Below are positions 7,581 through 14,907 of a stretch of 27,979 nucleotides of DNA, piece by piece. The stretch comes from RGIG5579 sp045543495. GTDB lineage: Bacteria; Bacillota; Clostridia; Oscillospirales; SIG627. Location: contig JAZQMO010000054.1 in NCBI GenBank assembly GCA_045543495.1, positions 1-27,979 of the forward strand. The letters run 5' to 3'. Made by a program: the position numbers and the translations under genes. Below the pieces are notes generated by a model. The model saw nothing but the letters and a program-made list of their open reading frames with translations, did no database searches and had not been told where the DNA came from. Within the stretch, counting starts at the first letter, position 1. Every line of letters starts with the position of its first letter.

Positions 7581-7846
7581 CATTTTTCTTCTTTCTTTTC
7601 GGCCAAGGCCTTGATCTCGGGGTAGCGGGAGAGAATGTAGGCGTAGCCCCCCGAGGAATGGGGAATGAGACAATCGGAGCAGTCCTTGATCCCATCCTCA
7701 ATGTATTTGAAATTGCCGCCGCACTTGTCTCCCAGCGCATAGAGAGGGCAGTAGCAGAACAGGCAGTTAAAATCCTCCGACTCCGTCTTGTGACAGGGGA
7801 AGAAGGAACAGGACTCGTTTTTGAAATAGCAGAAGGAATTTTCCAT
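7580..7846 (-). CDS. Small cysteine-rich protein (PF04071-like)
   Basis: The 88-aa product starts MENSFCYFKNESCSFFPCHK and continues with FNCLFCYCPLYALGDKC and KDCSDCLIPH. It has ten cysteines plus histidines in the arrangement of the Cys-rich small domain family, presumably a metal-binding or Fe-S fold. The family's function is not established; some members sit near cobamide genes, which are not seen here. The start at 7846 is preceded by GGAGG 6 bases upstream; an in-frame ATG 24 bases earlier lacks a ribosome site. It is a single-gene unit, convergent with citXG and divergent from the amidohydrolase gene. Confidence 0.85.
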   Translation of the reverse strand: MENSFCYFKNESCSFFPCHKTESEDFNCLFCYCPLYALGDKCGGNFKYIEDGIKDCSDCLIPHSSGGYAYILSRYPEIKALAEKKEEK

Positions 7847-7868
7847 GGTGACCTCCGTGTTTTTTTCC

Positions 7869-7898
7869 ATTATAGCGTGAAAGGGGAGGAAAAAGCAA
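7869..7898 (-). promoter_or_regulatory. Promoter of the Cys-rich gene
   Basis: On the minus strand TTGCTT (7898-7893) and TATAAT (7874-7869) are 18 bases apart. The -10 box ends 22 bases before the start codon, giving a very short leader that contains GGAGG. Confidence 0.7.
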
Positions 7899-7915
7899 GG
7901 AAAAACGAAATTTTG

Positions 7916-7944
7916 TTGACAAGGTTTTTTGGTTGGAGTAAAAT
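7916..7944 (+). promoter_or_regulatory. Promoter of the amidohydrolase operon
   Basis: A consensus TTGACA (7916-7921), a 17-base spacer and TAAAAT (7939-7944) lie 31 bases before the start at 7976. It is divergent from the Cys-rich gene promoter, with only 17 bases between the two -35 boxes. Confidence 0.85.
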
Positions 7945-7975
7945 ATGAAAAAGAAAAGCGAAAGGGAGAAAACAA

Positions 7976-9565
7976 ATGCTGGATAAACTCATTGTAGGCG
8001 CTCGGGTGATCGACGGCTCGAGCGAGCCGAAGAAAATCGAGACCGTTGGAATATTGAACGGAAAGATCGTGGTGGATCCCAAGGAGAGGGAGGCCCGTGA
8101 GGTGATCGATGCCAAGGGAAAGGTGCTTTGCCCCGGCTTTATTGACGCCCACTCCCACGGGGACCGTATGATCGCCACCGAGGACGGCAGACTGTTTAAG
8201 ACCGTGCAGGGAATTACCACCGAGCTGGCGGGCAACTGCGGCTCCTCCTATTCTCCCATCGGCGGGGCCTTTAAGGAGCATATTTTGGAAACGGGGCTTT
8301 GCGAGCGCTTCGGGGATGCCCCCAAGGAATGGAATGATTTTGAGGATTATCTCCGCTATGCCGAGACTCACGATCTGTCTGCCAACGCCCGCTTTTACGT
8401 GGGCCACGGTATGCTGCGCCGCAGTGTGATGGGAGTGGCAAACCGCCCCGCCACCGCCGCCGAGCTGGCGGAAATGAAGGCCAAGCTCCGGGATGCCATG
8501 GAGGCAGGTGCGGCAGGTCTTTCCACGGGGCTGATTTACGTGCCAGGTTGCTACGCCGACACCGAGGAGGTGGTGGAGCTTGCCAAGGTGATCGCTCCCT
8601 ATGACGGCATTTATGCAAGCCACATTCGCAACGAATCCGAAAAGGTGGTGGAATCCGTGGAGGAGGTGCTCCACATCGGCCGCACGGCAGGGGTTCGCAC
8701 CAATATTTCCCACCACAAGGTACAGGGAAAAGGCAATTGGGGCAAGCAGAAGATCACGCTGGAAATGATCGACAAGGCCAACGCCGAGGGGTATCATACC
8801 ACCTGCGATCTGTACCCCTACACCCGCTCCATGAATGTGATGCGCTCGGTTCTGCCGCCGTGGCACTTTTCCGATGGGATCCCCGCCTTTGTTTCTCGCC
8901 TTGCCGATCCCGCTTATCGGGCACAGCTGAAGGCGGAAATGACCGATCCCAATACTCCTTATGACAATTTCTACCTGTCTGCCGGCGGGTGGGATGGGGT
9001 GTTCATCGCTTATGCCGATGCCAACCCCGATGCCCCCGGTCAGTTTATGACCGAGTATGCCCAAAAGATCGGCAAGGATCCCTTTGAGGCCTATTTTGAC
9101 CTGATGGTAGCCAACAACGGCCTCATCGGCGGCGTATACTGCACCATGTGTGACGAGGATATGATCGAGATCGCCAAGAGCCCCTACTGCGTCATCGGAA
9201 CCGACGGCTGCTCCCGCTCCTGGAAGCACCACGGCCATCCCCGAGCAAGCGCCGCCTTCCCCCACGCCATTGATTATTTCGTGAAGGAAAAGGGCGTATT
9301 CACGCTGGAGGAAATGATCCATAAGATGACAGGCCTGACCGCCGAGCGCCTTTTGGTGCCGAATAAGGGCCTGATTCGGGACGGCTTTGATGCGGATCTT
9401 GTGATCTTGGATTACGACAATCTCAAGGTTCACGCCTCCTGGACCGAGCCTCACCGCAAGACCGAGGGGATCGATCAGGTGATCGTAGGGGGCGAGACGG
9501 TTTACAAGGATCTGGAATTTACGGGCATCTACTCCGGTAAGGTGATCCGTCACAAAAAAGCCTGA
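7976..9565 (+). CDS. D-aminoacylase / N-acyl-D-amino-acid deacylase family amidohydrolase
   Basis: The 529-aa product is a metal-dependent amidohydrolase of the D-aminoacylase type, which frees D-amino acids from their N-acyl forms. The beta-barrel metal motif DAHSHGD places H59 and H61. GNCGS has C88, the cysteine ligand typical of this subgroup. ASHIRNE (H216), ISHHK (H246/H247) and the catalytic aspartate in GTDG (D410) complete the site. The small N- and C-terminal beta domains are present (start LIVGARVIDGSSEP; end GGETVYKD). There is no signal peptide, so it is cytoplasmic. A GGGAG ribosome site precedes the start, and the next gene follows after 25 bases with its own AAAGGAG. The true acyl substrate is unknown. 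Confidence 0.88.
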   Translation: MLDKLIVGARVIDGSSEPKKIETVGILNGKIVVDPKEREAREVIDAKGKVLCPGFIDAHSHGDRMIATEDGRLFKTVQGITTELAGNCGSSYSPIGGAFKEHILETGLCERFGDAPKEWNDFEDYLRYAETHDLSANARFYVGHGMLRRSVMGVANRPATAAELAEMKAKLRDAMEAGAAGLSTGLIYVPGCYADTEEVVELAKVIAPYDGIYASHIRNESEKVVESVEEVLHIGRTAGVRTNISHHKVQGKGNWGKQKITLEMIDKANAEGYHTTCDLYPYTRSMNVMRSVLPPWHFSDGIPAFVSRLADPAYRAQLKAEMTDPNTPYDNFYLSAGGWDGVFIAYADANPDAPGQFMTEYAQKIGKDPFEAYFDLMVANNGLIGGVYCTMCDEDMIEIAKSPYCVIGTDGCSRSWKHHGHPRASAAFPHAIDYFVKEKGVFTLEEMIHKMTGLTAERLLVPNKGLIRDGFDADLVILDYDNLKVHASWTEPHRKTEGIDQVIVGGETVYKDLEFTGIYSGKVIRHKKA

Positions 9566-9590
9566 TGGCAAGAAAGACAAAGGAGAAACT

Positions 9591-10319
9591 ATGCTGGGAG
9601 ACGGAATTGATGTAAAGGATGAGGTTTGTTCCTTTTTGCTCATTGGGCAATCCAATATGGCGGGGCGAGGAAATCTCGGAGAGGTTCCCCCCATTGACAA
9701 CCCCGATTGCCTTATGCTCCGTATGGGCAGATGGCAGAAAATGAGCGAGCCCATCAACCCCGACCGTCCCCTTTTTGAGGGGAGATTTTGCTCGGGGGTG
9801 GGTCTTTCCGCAAGCTTTTCCGATCTTTTTCAAAAGACCACGGGGAAGAAGGTCGGTCTGATCCCCTGTGCCGACGGGGGCACCCGCATTGAGCAGTGGC
9901 AGCCCGACGGAGTCTTGTTTGACCACGCCGTTTCCATGACAAGGCTGGCACAGCGCTCCTCCCGCCTTTGCGGCATCCTCTGGCATCAGGGGGAAAGCAA
10001 CTGCAGACAGTTTAACAGGGAAGAATATCGAAGGCTCTTTCTCAATACCATGACCGCCCTCAGAAGGGAATTGGGGGCGGAAGAGGTGCCCCTTGTCATC
10101 GGGGAGCTTTCGGAAGAGATCGTACCCTCTTGGGGAATGGTTGCCGTTCCCCAAATGAACCTGTTACTGAATGAAATGCCAAAGGAGCTCCCCTTGTGCG
10201 GCATTGCCTCTTCCAAGGGCCTTCCCTTAAAGGAGGACGGGCTCCATTTCAGCTCCGTCGCCCTGCGGGAATTGGGCCGCCGCTATTTTGAGGAATATAA
10301 AACGCTTGCTTCCTTGTGA
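9591..10319 (+). CDS. Sialate O-acetylesterase-like SGNH hydrolase
   Basis: The 242-aa product matches the SASA carbohydrate-esterase family (PF03629). The nucleophile motif is LIGQSNMAGRG with S21, the oxyanion block is GILWHQGESN (128-137) and the C-terminal dyad is DGLHF with D216 and H219. It has no signal peptide, so it probably removes acetyl or similar ester groups from imported sugars or other small molecules inside the cell. It shares a transcript with the D-aminoacylase-like gene. That pairing suggests stepwise deacylation of a scavenged compound, but this is inference. The stop is followed within 8 bases by a 13-base sequence repeated in inverted orientation beyond the RAYT gene. 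Confidence 0.85.
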   Translation: MLGDGIDVKDEVCSFLLIGQSNMAGRGNLGEVPPIDNPDCLMLRMGRWQKMSEPINPDRPLFEGRFCSGVGLSASFSDLFQKTTGKKVGLIPCADGGTRIEQWQPDGVLFDHAVSMTRLAQRSSRLCGILWHQGESNCRQFNREEYRRLFLNTMTALRRELGAEEVPLVIGELSEEIVPSWGMVAVPQMNLLLNEMPKELPLCGIASSKGLPLKEDGLHFSSVALRELGRRYFEEYKTLASL

Positions 10320-10326
10320 TAAAAAC

Positions 10327-10339
10327 AAAAGCCAACCGA
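10327..10339. repeat. Left copy of a 13-base inverted repeat bracketing the RAYT gene
   Basis: AAAAGCCAACCGA is matched exactly, in reverse complement, at 11091-11103. The pair brackets the transposase gene and its terminator and spans 777 bases. The right copy is part of an intrinsic terminator. Whether these are true element ends or terminator halves cannot be decided here. Confidence 0.5.
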
Positions 10340-10381
10340 TTTCTCTGTTGTCTTTCACGGAGAAATGGCAGACACCAAACT

Positions 10382-10409
10382 TCGGCAGAGGGATTGTTTC
10401 CTCTGCCGA
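10382..10409. repeat. Hairpin upstream of the RAYT gene
   Basis: TCGGCAGAGG (10382-10391) and CCTCTGCCGA (10400-10409) form a perfect 10-bp stem with an 8-base loop. There is no T tract, so it is not a standard terminator. It lies 12 bases before the ATG at 10421 and may belong to the mobile unit or limit translation of the transposase. Confidence 0.6.
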
Positions 10410-10432
10410 TCTACGTTATCATGGGATGGGTG

Positions 10433-10972
10433 ATGAAAACGGAGAACAAAAAAGAATTGCCGAAAAGAAAAGAGATTCGCCTAAAGAATTATGATTATAG
10501 TTCTCCCGGTGCATATTTTGTAACCATCTGTACGAAAAACAGAAAGAATTACTTTTGGAACGGATCGATTGATCCGCAGAAAGTTAATTGGTATTCCGTA
10601 GGGGCGAACTGTGTTCGCCCGCAAAGCCTGCCGTTATCCGATGTTGGCAATATCGTTTTAGACGAATTAGAACGATGGAATCAAACATATCCTGCGGTAT
10701 CACTATATTCCTATGTGATTATGCCGAATCACCTACATATAATGGTTGTTATTTCTGCCGATGAATACGGGCGACCACAGGTCGCCCCTACGGTGGAACG
10801 GATGGTAAAACAATTCAAAGGTGCGGCAACAAAAAAGATTGGTGCATCCATTTGGCAAAAATCCTATATTGAACACGTGATACGAAATAAAAAGGATTAC
10901 GAAACCCGATCTAATTATATTTTCGAAAATCCGCTGCGATGGTACTACGATGAATTATATGCAGAAGAATAG
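10433..10972 (+). CDS. REP-associated tyrosine transposase-like protein (RAYT / Y1 transposase)
   Basis: The 179-aa product is a single-domain HUH/Y1 transposase relative. It opens with LPKRKEIRLKNYDYSSPGAY and FVTICTKNR, carries the HUH motif in VIMPNHLHIMVV, and ends with WQKSYIEHVIRNKKDYETRS and NYIFENPLRWYYDE, the region holding the candidate catalytic tyrosine. RAYTs act on REP hairpins in single-stranded DNA and are usually single-copy domesticated genes. The start at 10433 is a choice (ATG at 10421 also fits); the frame is open further upstream, but family similarity begins only here. The gene is clearly more AT-rich than its neighbours, which suggests a different origin. Two REP-like palindromes lie inside the coding sequence. 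Confidence 0.88.
   Translation: MKTENKKELPKRKEIRLKNYDYSSPGAYFVTICTKNRKNYFWNGSIDPQKVNWYSVGANCVRPQSLPLSDVGNIVLDELERWNQTYPAVSLYSYVIMPNHLHIMVVISADEYGRPQVAPTVERMVKQFKGAATKKIGASIWQKSYIEHVIRNKKDYETRSNYIFENPLRWYYDELYAEE
10596..10621 (+). repeat. REP-like palindrome 1 inside the RAYT coding sequence
   Basis: A CCGTAG head is followed by GGGCGAA-CTGTG-TTCGCCC (10602-10620), a 7-bp stem with a 5-base loop, and a closing G. It is read in frame as VGANCVRPQ. It is 26 bases long and matches element 2 in inverted orientation, differing only at a few stem-loop bases. Confidence 0.75.
10768..10793 (-). repeat. REP-like palindrome 2 inside the RAYT coding sequence
   Basis: On the plus strand GGGCGACC-ACA-GGTCGCCC (10769-10787) is followed by CTACGG, so the CCGTAG head lies on the minus strand, opposite to element 1. 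It is read in frame as YGRPQVAPT, just after the HUH motif region. The two copies face each other 146 bases apart. Confidence 0.75.
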
Positions 10973-11006
10973 GGGTACGGGCTTTGTCCGAAACTTTTTC
11001 AGAAAC

Positions 11007-11041
11007 AAAAAATGATCCGCTTTTTAACGGATCATTTTTTT
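11007..11041. terminator. Intrinsic terminator after the RAYT gene
   Basis: AATGATCCG and CGGATCATT form the stem around a CTTTTTAA loop, with flanking A and T tracts that allow use in both directions. It lies 35 bases past the RAYT stop. Confidence 0.85.
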
Positions 11042-11079
11042 ATGGTAATATGCTTTGTGGGCACCCTACCGATTGCATC

Positions 11080-11105
11080 GCCAACCCCTTTCGGTTGGCT
11101 TTTTT
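11080..11105 (+). terminator. Second terminator, carrying the right inverted-repeat copy
   Basis: GCCAACC-CCTTTC-GGTTGGC (11080-11099) is followed by six T, so it works rightward. Bases 11091-11103 are the reverse complement of the 13-base repeat at 10327-10339. It abuts the 3' end of the leftward serine hydrolase gene. Confidence 0.75.
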
Positions 11106-11107
11106 GT

Positions 11108-12244
11108 TTAATAGGTGAGGGTGGGATCCTCGTCCTCGGAATGGATGGGAACAAAGACCTTTTCGCCCAAAATGTCACCGCGGATGGCGGTATACAAATA
11201 GCGGCGCAGATGGCGGTTGGGGTTGTTGTTCACGTGCTGAGAATAATAGAAGGTGATGTTGTTCACGGGGTCTACACTGCAATAGGCGCCGCAGGCACCT
11301 GCCCAGCCGAATTCCGTGTGATAGGATTTTCCGCGAGGGGCACGAAGACCCAGCCCGTAGCCGATGGCCTCGGTGCCGTAGGTATACATTTCTCTCTGCT
11401 TTTCGGTGAGAAGGTCCGTTGCCATCATAGCAATGGTCTCCTTTTTCAGGATCACGTCTCCCACCCGCAGGGCCTCTAAAAACTTCATATAATCCTCCAC
11501 CGTGGAGGTACAGCCCGCACCGCCGCTGGCGTAGCCCGGTCCGGGGCGATAGGAATTGGCGTAATAAGGCTCAATGGCTCCCGTTTCCGCCACCCGATGG
11601 AATTTGCAGGCAAAGCCCTCCCAATCGTTCATATCGTGGAGAAAATCGGAATGGGTCATTCCCAAGGGATCGAAGATGTGCTTTTTGACATAAAGCTCGA
11701 ATTTTTCCCCTGAAAGAACCTCCACCAAGGCGGCCAACACATCGTGGCTCAGGCTGTATTTCCAGCCCTCCCCCGGCTCAAATTCCAAGGGATTTTTGGC
11801 GAGCCGATTGACCGTTTCCACCGTGGGACAGCCATTGGTATTGGTTTCATAATACTCCAGCATTTGCGGGGTGCGCAGTTGATAGCTCATTCCCGAGGTC
11901 ATCTGAAAGAGGTGACGGATGAGAATGGGATTTTTTGCCTTCTTCAGCCCCTCCGGTGTTTCCACGGTCATATCACGAAAGGCGGGCATATAATCGGAAA
12001 GCTTGTCTTCAAGATCAAACATTCCCTTTTCCCAAAGCTGCATGGCCGCCACACAGGTGATGGGCTTGGAGCAGGAATAAATATGGTATTTTTCCTTGCC
12101 GTTTACGGGGGTCTTCCGCTCCGCATCGTTTGTTCCTCTCATATAGCGGAAAACGCATTCTCCGTTGTGACACACCATCAGATCAAAGCCCGGAATTCCA
12201 AGCTCTAAAAAGTGATCGCACAGGGCTTTTGTCTGTTCAAACAT
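11108..12244 (-). CDS. Beta-lactamase-fold serine hydrolase (class C-like esterase/peptidase)
   Basis: The 378-aa product belongs to the serine beta-lactamase/penicillin-binding-protein-like superfamily (PF00144). The SxxK catalytic pair is S57-CS-K60 in YHIYSCSKPITC. The second motif is KYSLSHDVLAALVE with Y163, and a FGWAGACGAYCSVDP stretch near the C-terminus takes the place of the KTG motif, as in esterase-type members. No signal peptide is present, so a cytoplasmic esterase or peptidase role is more likely than antibiotic resistance. A GGAGG lies 7 bases before the start, and a separate promoter precedes it, so it is probably a single-gene unit just downstream of the four-paralog array. 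The substrate is unknown. Confidence 0.85.
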   Translation of the reverse strand: MFEQTKALCDHFLELGIPGFDLMVCHNGECVFRYMRGTNDAERKTPVNGKEKYHIYSCSKPITCVAAMQLWEKGMFDLEDKLSDYMPAFRDMTVETPEGLKKAKNPILIRHLFQMTSGMSYQLRTPQMLEYYETNTNGCPTVETVNRLAKNPLEFEPGEGWKYSLSHDVLAALVEVLSGEKFELYVKKHIFDPLGMTHSDFLHDMNDWEGFACKFHRVAETGAIEPYYANSYRPGPGYASGGAGCTSTVEDYMKFLEALRVGDVILKKETIAMMATDLLTEKQREMYTYGTEAIGYGLGLRAPRGKSYHTEFGWAGACGAYCSVDPVNNITFYYSQHVNNNPNRHLRRYLYTAIRGDILGEKVFVPIHSEDEDPTLTY

Positions 12245-12271
12245 TATTTTTCCTCCGAGATCGTTTTGTCA

Positions 12272-12299
12272 ATGATACCCTGTTTTCCTCAAAGGTCAA
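12272..12299 (-). promoter_or_regulatory. Promoter of the serine hydrolase gene
   Basis: On the minus strand TTGACC (12299-12294) and TATCAT (12277-12272) are 16 bases apart, 27 bases before the start codon and just after the stop of the upstream paralog gene. Confidence 0.6.
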
Positions 12300-12309
12300 G
12301 CCTTTGGCC

Positions 12310-13437
12310 TTATCGGAGCATTCCCTTGTAGGCCACAAGGTATTCTCCGTTGCCAAGCTGACATTCCACCGAGATCGAGCCGCCCGAAAAGGGGGCGAGT
12401 GTTTCCTCGGTGAGATGACCCGCCAAGGGGATCGCAAGCTCACTGCAGCTCATAGCGGGGATGAAGACCGTTTCGGTGTTCTCTCCCTTTTGCAGAACCA
12501 CATACACATCGCAGATGGAACGGTTGGCCTTCACCGTGGCGCCCATGGCCTCCTCTGCCGTGATCTTCTCTCCCGAAAGATCGGTTTCCACCACCGATTC
12601 GGGAATGAGAGAGCCCTCCTGAAATTCCTCGAAGGTGAAGGGAAGATAATGTCCCTCAAAGGCCTTTTCAAAGGTAAGGGGTCTGTCCACACCGCCCTGC
12701 GCTACAAAGGTCTCTTCGTTGTCGGGGTGGTGCATGGTGCGGAATCTCTGCCCCTGATCGATCACCGTAAAGTAGCTTGCCTGCGGGTTGATCTCGCCGC
12801 TCTTTTTATAGCAAACGGCGGGGTAGGAGGAGCACATGATCACGTGGCCTGCGGTGGTGAACATCACAAGTCCGTCACCGGGCTTTAAGGCCGCATAGGA
12901 TTGGTACATCACCTGCTCGCCGTTTTCCTCGCAGATATCCTTCGTGGTGGTACGGCTGAAGGCGTTTTGCTCCTTCTTGTAGGTATAAGGGCCAACGGGC
13001 AGATACCCGTTTTTCTGTGTCATGGATTCGGTCCAGCTTCGGTTGGCGGAGGAGACGACTCTGCGCCAAGCCCAGCCTGAGCCGAGAGAGCACTGATTGC
13101 AGAAAATACGGGGGTTCTGCTCCAATTGATCCATCTTGATCACCCCTGTTTCGGGGTCGTAAAAGTGGCGCAGCATACGGTAAACGTTCCCGCTTCCCAA
13201 GCCGCCGTAGGGAAAGCCCCCGTAGACGGTGCCCTTTTTCAGATTGGTGATGGCGCCTGCCTTGTTTCTCTGAAAATCCAGATCCCGATCGGGAGTCCAG
13301 CACCAGGTCTGGCAGAAGCGGAAGAAGGAAACGCAAAGCTCTCTTCTCTCTTTCACGCTCATTTTGCTTGTGGCGATGGGGAAGGCTTCAATGGCCTCTT
13401 TTGTCAGCTTGTGAAAAATCTCAGGGGTGCTTTTCAT
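12310..13437 (-). CDS. Paralog 4 of an unrecognised Cys/His-motif family, without a signal peptide
   Basis: The 375-aa product aligns along its whole length with the three lipoproteins upstream, but it begins at MKSTPEIFHKL, where their mature core begins. It therefore lacks the signal peptide, lipobox and acidic linker and should stay in the cytoplasm. Shared blocks are CVSFFRFCQTW, KGTVYGGFPYGG, the FCNQCSLGSGWAWRRV cysteine block, LPVGPYTY, CEENGEQVMYQSYAALKPGDG and AGHVIMCSS. The order of a Cys block, then PGDG, then GHV recalls NlpC/P60-like or other papain-fold peptidases, but this is only motif resemblance. The C-terminus looks like a beta domain. The start is 12 bases after the upstream lipoprotein stop, and the ribosome site overlaps that stop, so the two are co-transcribed. 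It is the most diverged copy. Confidence 0.8.
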   Translation of the reverse strand: MKSTPEIFHKLTKEAIEAFPIATSKMSVKERRELCVSFFRFCQTWCWTPDRDLDFQRNKAGAITNLKKGTVYGGFPYGGLGSGNVYRMLRHFYDPETGVIKMDQLEQNPRIFCNQCSLGSGWAWRRVVSSANRSWTESMTQKNGYLPVGPYTYKKEQNAFSRTTTKDICEENGEQVMYQSYAALKPGDGLVMFTTAGHVIMCSSYPAVCYKKSGEINPQASYFTVIDQGQRFRTMHHPDNEETFVAQGGVDRPLTFEKAFEGHYLPFTFEEFQEGSLIPESVVETDLSGEKITAEEAMGATVKANRSICDVYVVLQKGENTETVFIPAMSCSELAIPLAGHLTEETLAPFSGGSISVECQLGNGEYLVAYKGMLR

Positions 13438-13449
13438 TTTTGTTTCTCC

Positions 13450-14763
13450 TTATTTTACCAATTTTCCTTCGTAAACGGTGAGGCGATCGCCCGTATAGAG
13501 CTGAACCCGAATACGGATTTGATACTGTCCGTTTTCATAGGGGGTCAGAAAGCTTCCCATCACCGAGGGGGCAAGCTCAATTCTTTTATGGACCACGCTT
13601 GTCACTCTTATGGGCTTCTGATCCACCGTGGTGCCGCTCTCGTTTAAAATATCAAGATACACGTCGGCAATGGAATAGTTGGTTTGGATGGCCGCCTTTT
13701 TCAGGTCGGCACGGGTCACGCTGTCTCCCTCCAGATTGATCTCGGCCTTGGCCTTTTCCACAGGGTCGGTGCCGAGAAATTCCGCAAAGGTAAAGGGGAT
13801 ATAGCCTGATTCAAAGGCGCCCTGAAAGGTTACGGTGCGGTCAATGCCGCCCTGCACAATGTATTTGGAGCCGTCGGACTGCTTTCGCTCCTTGAAGGCC
13901 TGCCCCTGATCCAACACGGGAAAAGAGCTCTTTTCGCCGTTGATGGTGCCGTCGGCGTTGTAGACCACCTCCACCTCGCCCGAGCACATGATCACGTGCC
14001 CTCCCGAGGCTTCGGAGTTGACCAGCCCGTCGGCAGGTCTTAAGTCCGCATAGGATTGGTACATCACCTCTCGCCCGTTTTCCTCGCAAATGGCTTCGGT
14101 GGTCTTGCGGGAGAAGGAGGAGATGCTGTCGTCATAGGTATAAGGGCCCACGGGAAGAAAGCCGTTCTTTTGGGTCATTCCCGCAGTCCATTCGTATTGG
14201 GCGGAATTGATGACTCTGCCCCAGCCCTGCCAGGCTCCCATGGAGCACTGATTGGCAAAGTAGAGCGTCTCACCCTTGGGAGTGGCCTTCTTCATATTCA
14301 CCACGCCCGTTTCGGGGTTATACGCCTCCATCAGGCGGTAAACCGTGCCGCTGGAGACGCCGCCGTAGGGCAGGCCTCCGTAGACGGTGCCCTTGGTGAG
14401 GGTGGTTTTGGAGCCCTTGGCGTTTCGCTCAAAGGTGAGGGAGGCATCGGGCACCCAAGCAAAGGTCTGACAGAAGCGGAAGAAGGAAACGCAAAGCTCC
14501 CTTGCCTCGTCGGGGGTCATCGTTTCATTTGCCTTGGGAAAGGCGCCCAGCTTATCCCAGCTGAGCTTATCGGTGACGGTGTTTTTCGGCACGTAGTCAC
14601 TGAGGGATACCTCCGAAAAGGGGCCGCCCTCCTCTTGTGTTTGTTCTGCGGTTGCGGTAAGAGTGGCCTTCTCCTCATAGCTTCCCTCGCTCATAAGCCC
14701 TGCGGAGCAGGCGGAAAGAAGGAGAGAGGAAAGGGCCAAAAGGAGTGCTGCGATTTTTTTCAT
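13450..14763 (-). CDS. Paralog 3: predicted lipoprotein of the Cys/His-motif family
   Basis: The 437-aa product begins MKKIAALLLALSSLLLSACS, a lipoprotein signal with lipobox LSAC, so it should be anchored outside the membrane. An acidic linker is followed by the family core: FFRFCQTFAWVPD, KGTVYGGLPYGGVSSGTVYR, FANQCSMGAWQGWGRVINSA, LPVGPYTYDD, YADLRPADGLV and GGHVIMCSGEVEVVYNADG. A C-terminal beta-rich domain ends YTGDRLTVYEGKLVK. Conserved cysteines and one histidine could form a papain-like active site, but I do not recognise the family. The start at 14763 (ATG) has GGAGG 5 bases upstream; a TTG start four codons earlier is less likely. It has its own promoter and is co-transcribed with the signal-less paralog. 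Confidence 0.85.
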   Translation of the reverse strand: MKKIAALLLALSSLLLSACSAGLMSEGSYEEKATLTATAEQTQEEGGPFSEVSLSDYVPKNTVTDKLSWDKLGAFPKANETMTPDEARELCVSFFRFCQTFAWVPDASLTFERNAKGSKTTLTKGTVYGGLPYGGVSSGTVYRLMEAYNPETGVVNMKKATPKGETLYFANQCSMGAWQGWGRVINSAQYEWTAGMTQKNGFLPVGPYTYDDSISSFSRKTTEAICEENGREVMYQSYADLRPADGLVNSEASGGHVIMCSGEVEVVYNADGTINGEKSSFPVLDQGQAFKERKQSDGSKYIVQGGIDRTVTFQGAFESGYIPFTFAEFLGTDPVEKAKAEINLEGDSVTRADLKKAAIQTNYSIADVYLDILNESGTTVDQKPIRVTSVVHKRIELAPSVMGSFLTPYENGQYQIRIRVQLYTGDRLTVYEGKLVK

Positions 14764-14792
14764 AACGCCCTCCAAAGATAGAATTTACCCTG

Positions 14793-14822
14793 ATTATATC
14801 ATCCCTTTGGGCCCTTTGTCTA
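14793..14822 (-). promoter_or_regulatory. Promoter of paralog 3
   Basis: On the minus strand TAGACA (14822-14817) and TATAAT (14798-14793) are 18 bases apart. The TAGACA -35 and the ATGATATAAT block are shared with the promoter of paralog 1 at 17645-17673, so the regulatory DNA was duplicated with the gene. Confidence 0.75.
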
Positions 14823-14907
14823 CAAAAAGAAAGAATTTTTACCCTGTTTTTTAAGAAAGAAAAGAAGACCATGCAAAAGCGTTATCTTCCTCTTTTTTTG
14901 TGATATC

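Noticed and set aside
7847..9757. Leftward open frame extending the Cys-rich gene upstream across the amidohydrolase gene
   Set aside because: Only the last 88 codons have a ribosome site and family similarity; the rest is antisense to the amidohydrolase.
11108..12244. Beta-lactamase resistance gene
   Set aside because: It has the SxxK fold signature but no signal peptide and an esterase-like third motif, so resistance cannot be supported.
14828..14900. Possible weak terminator after paralog 2
   Set aside because: Only a 5-bp interrupted stem with a T-rich tail on the minus strand is visible; not strong enough to annotate.
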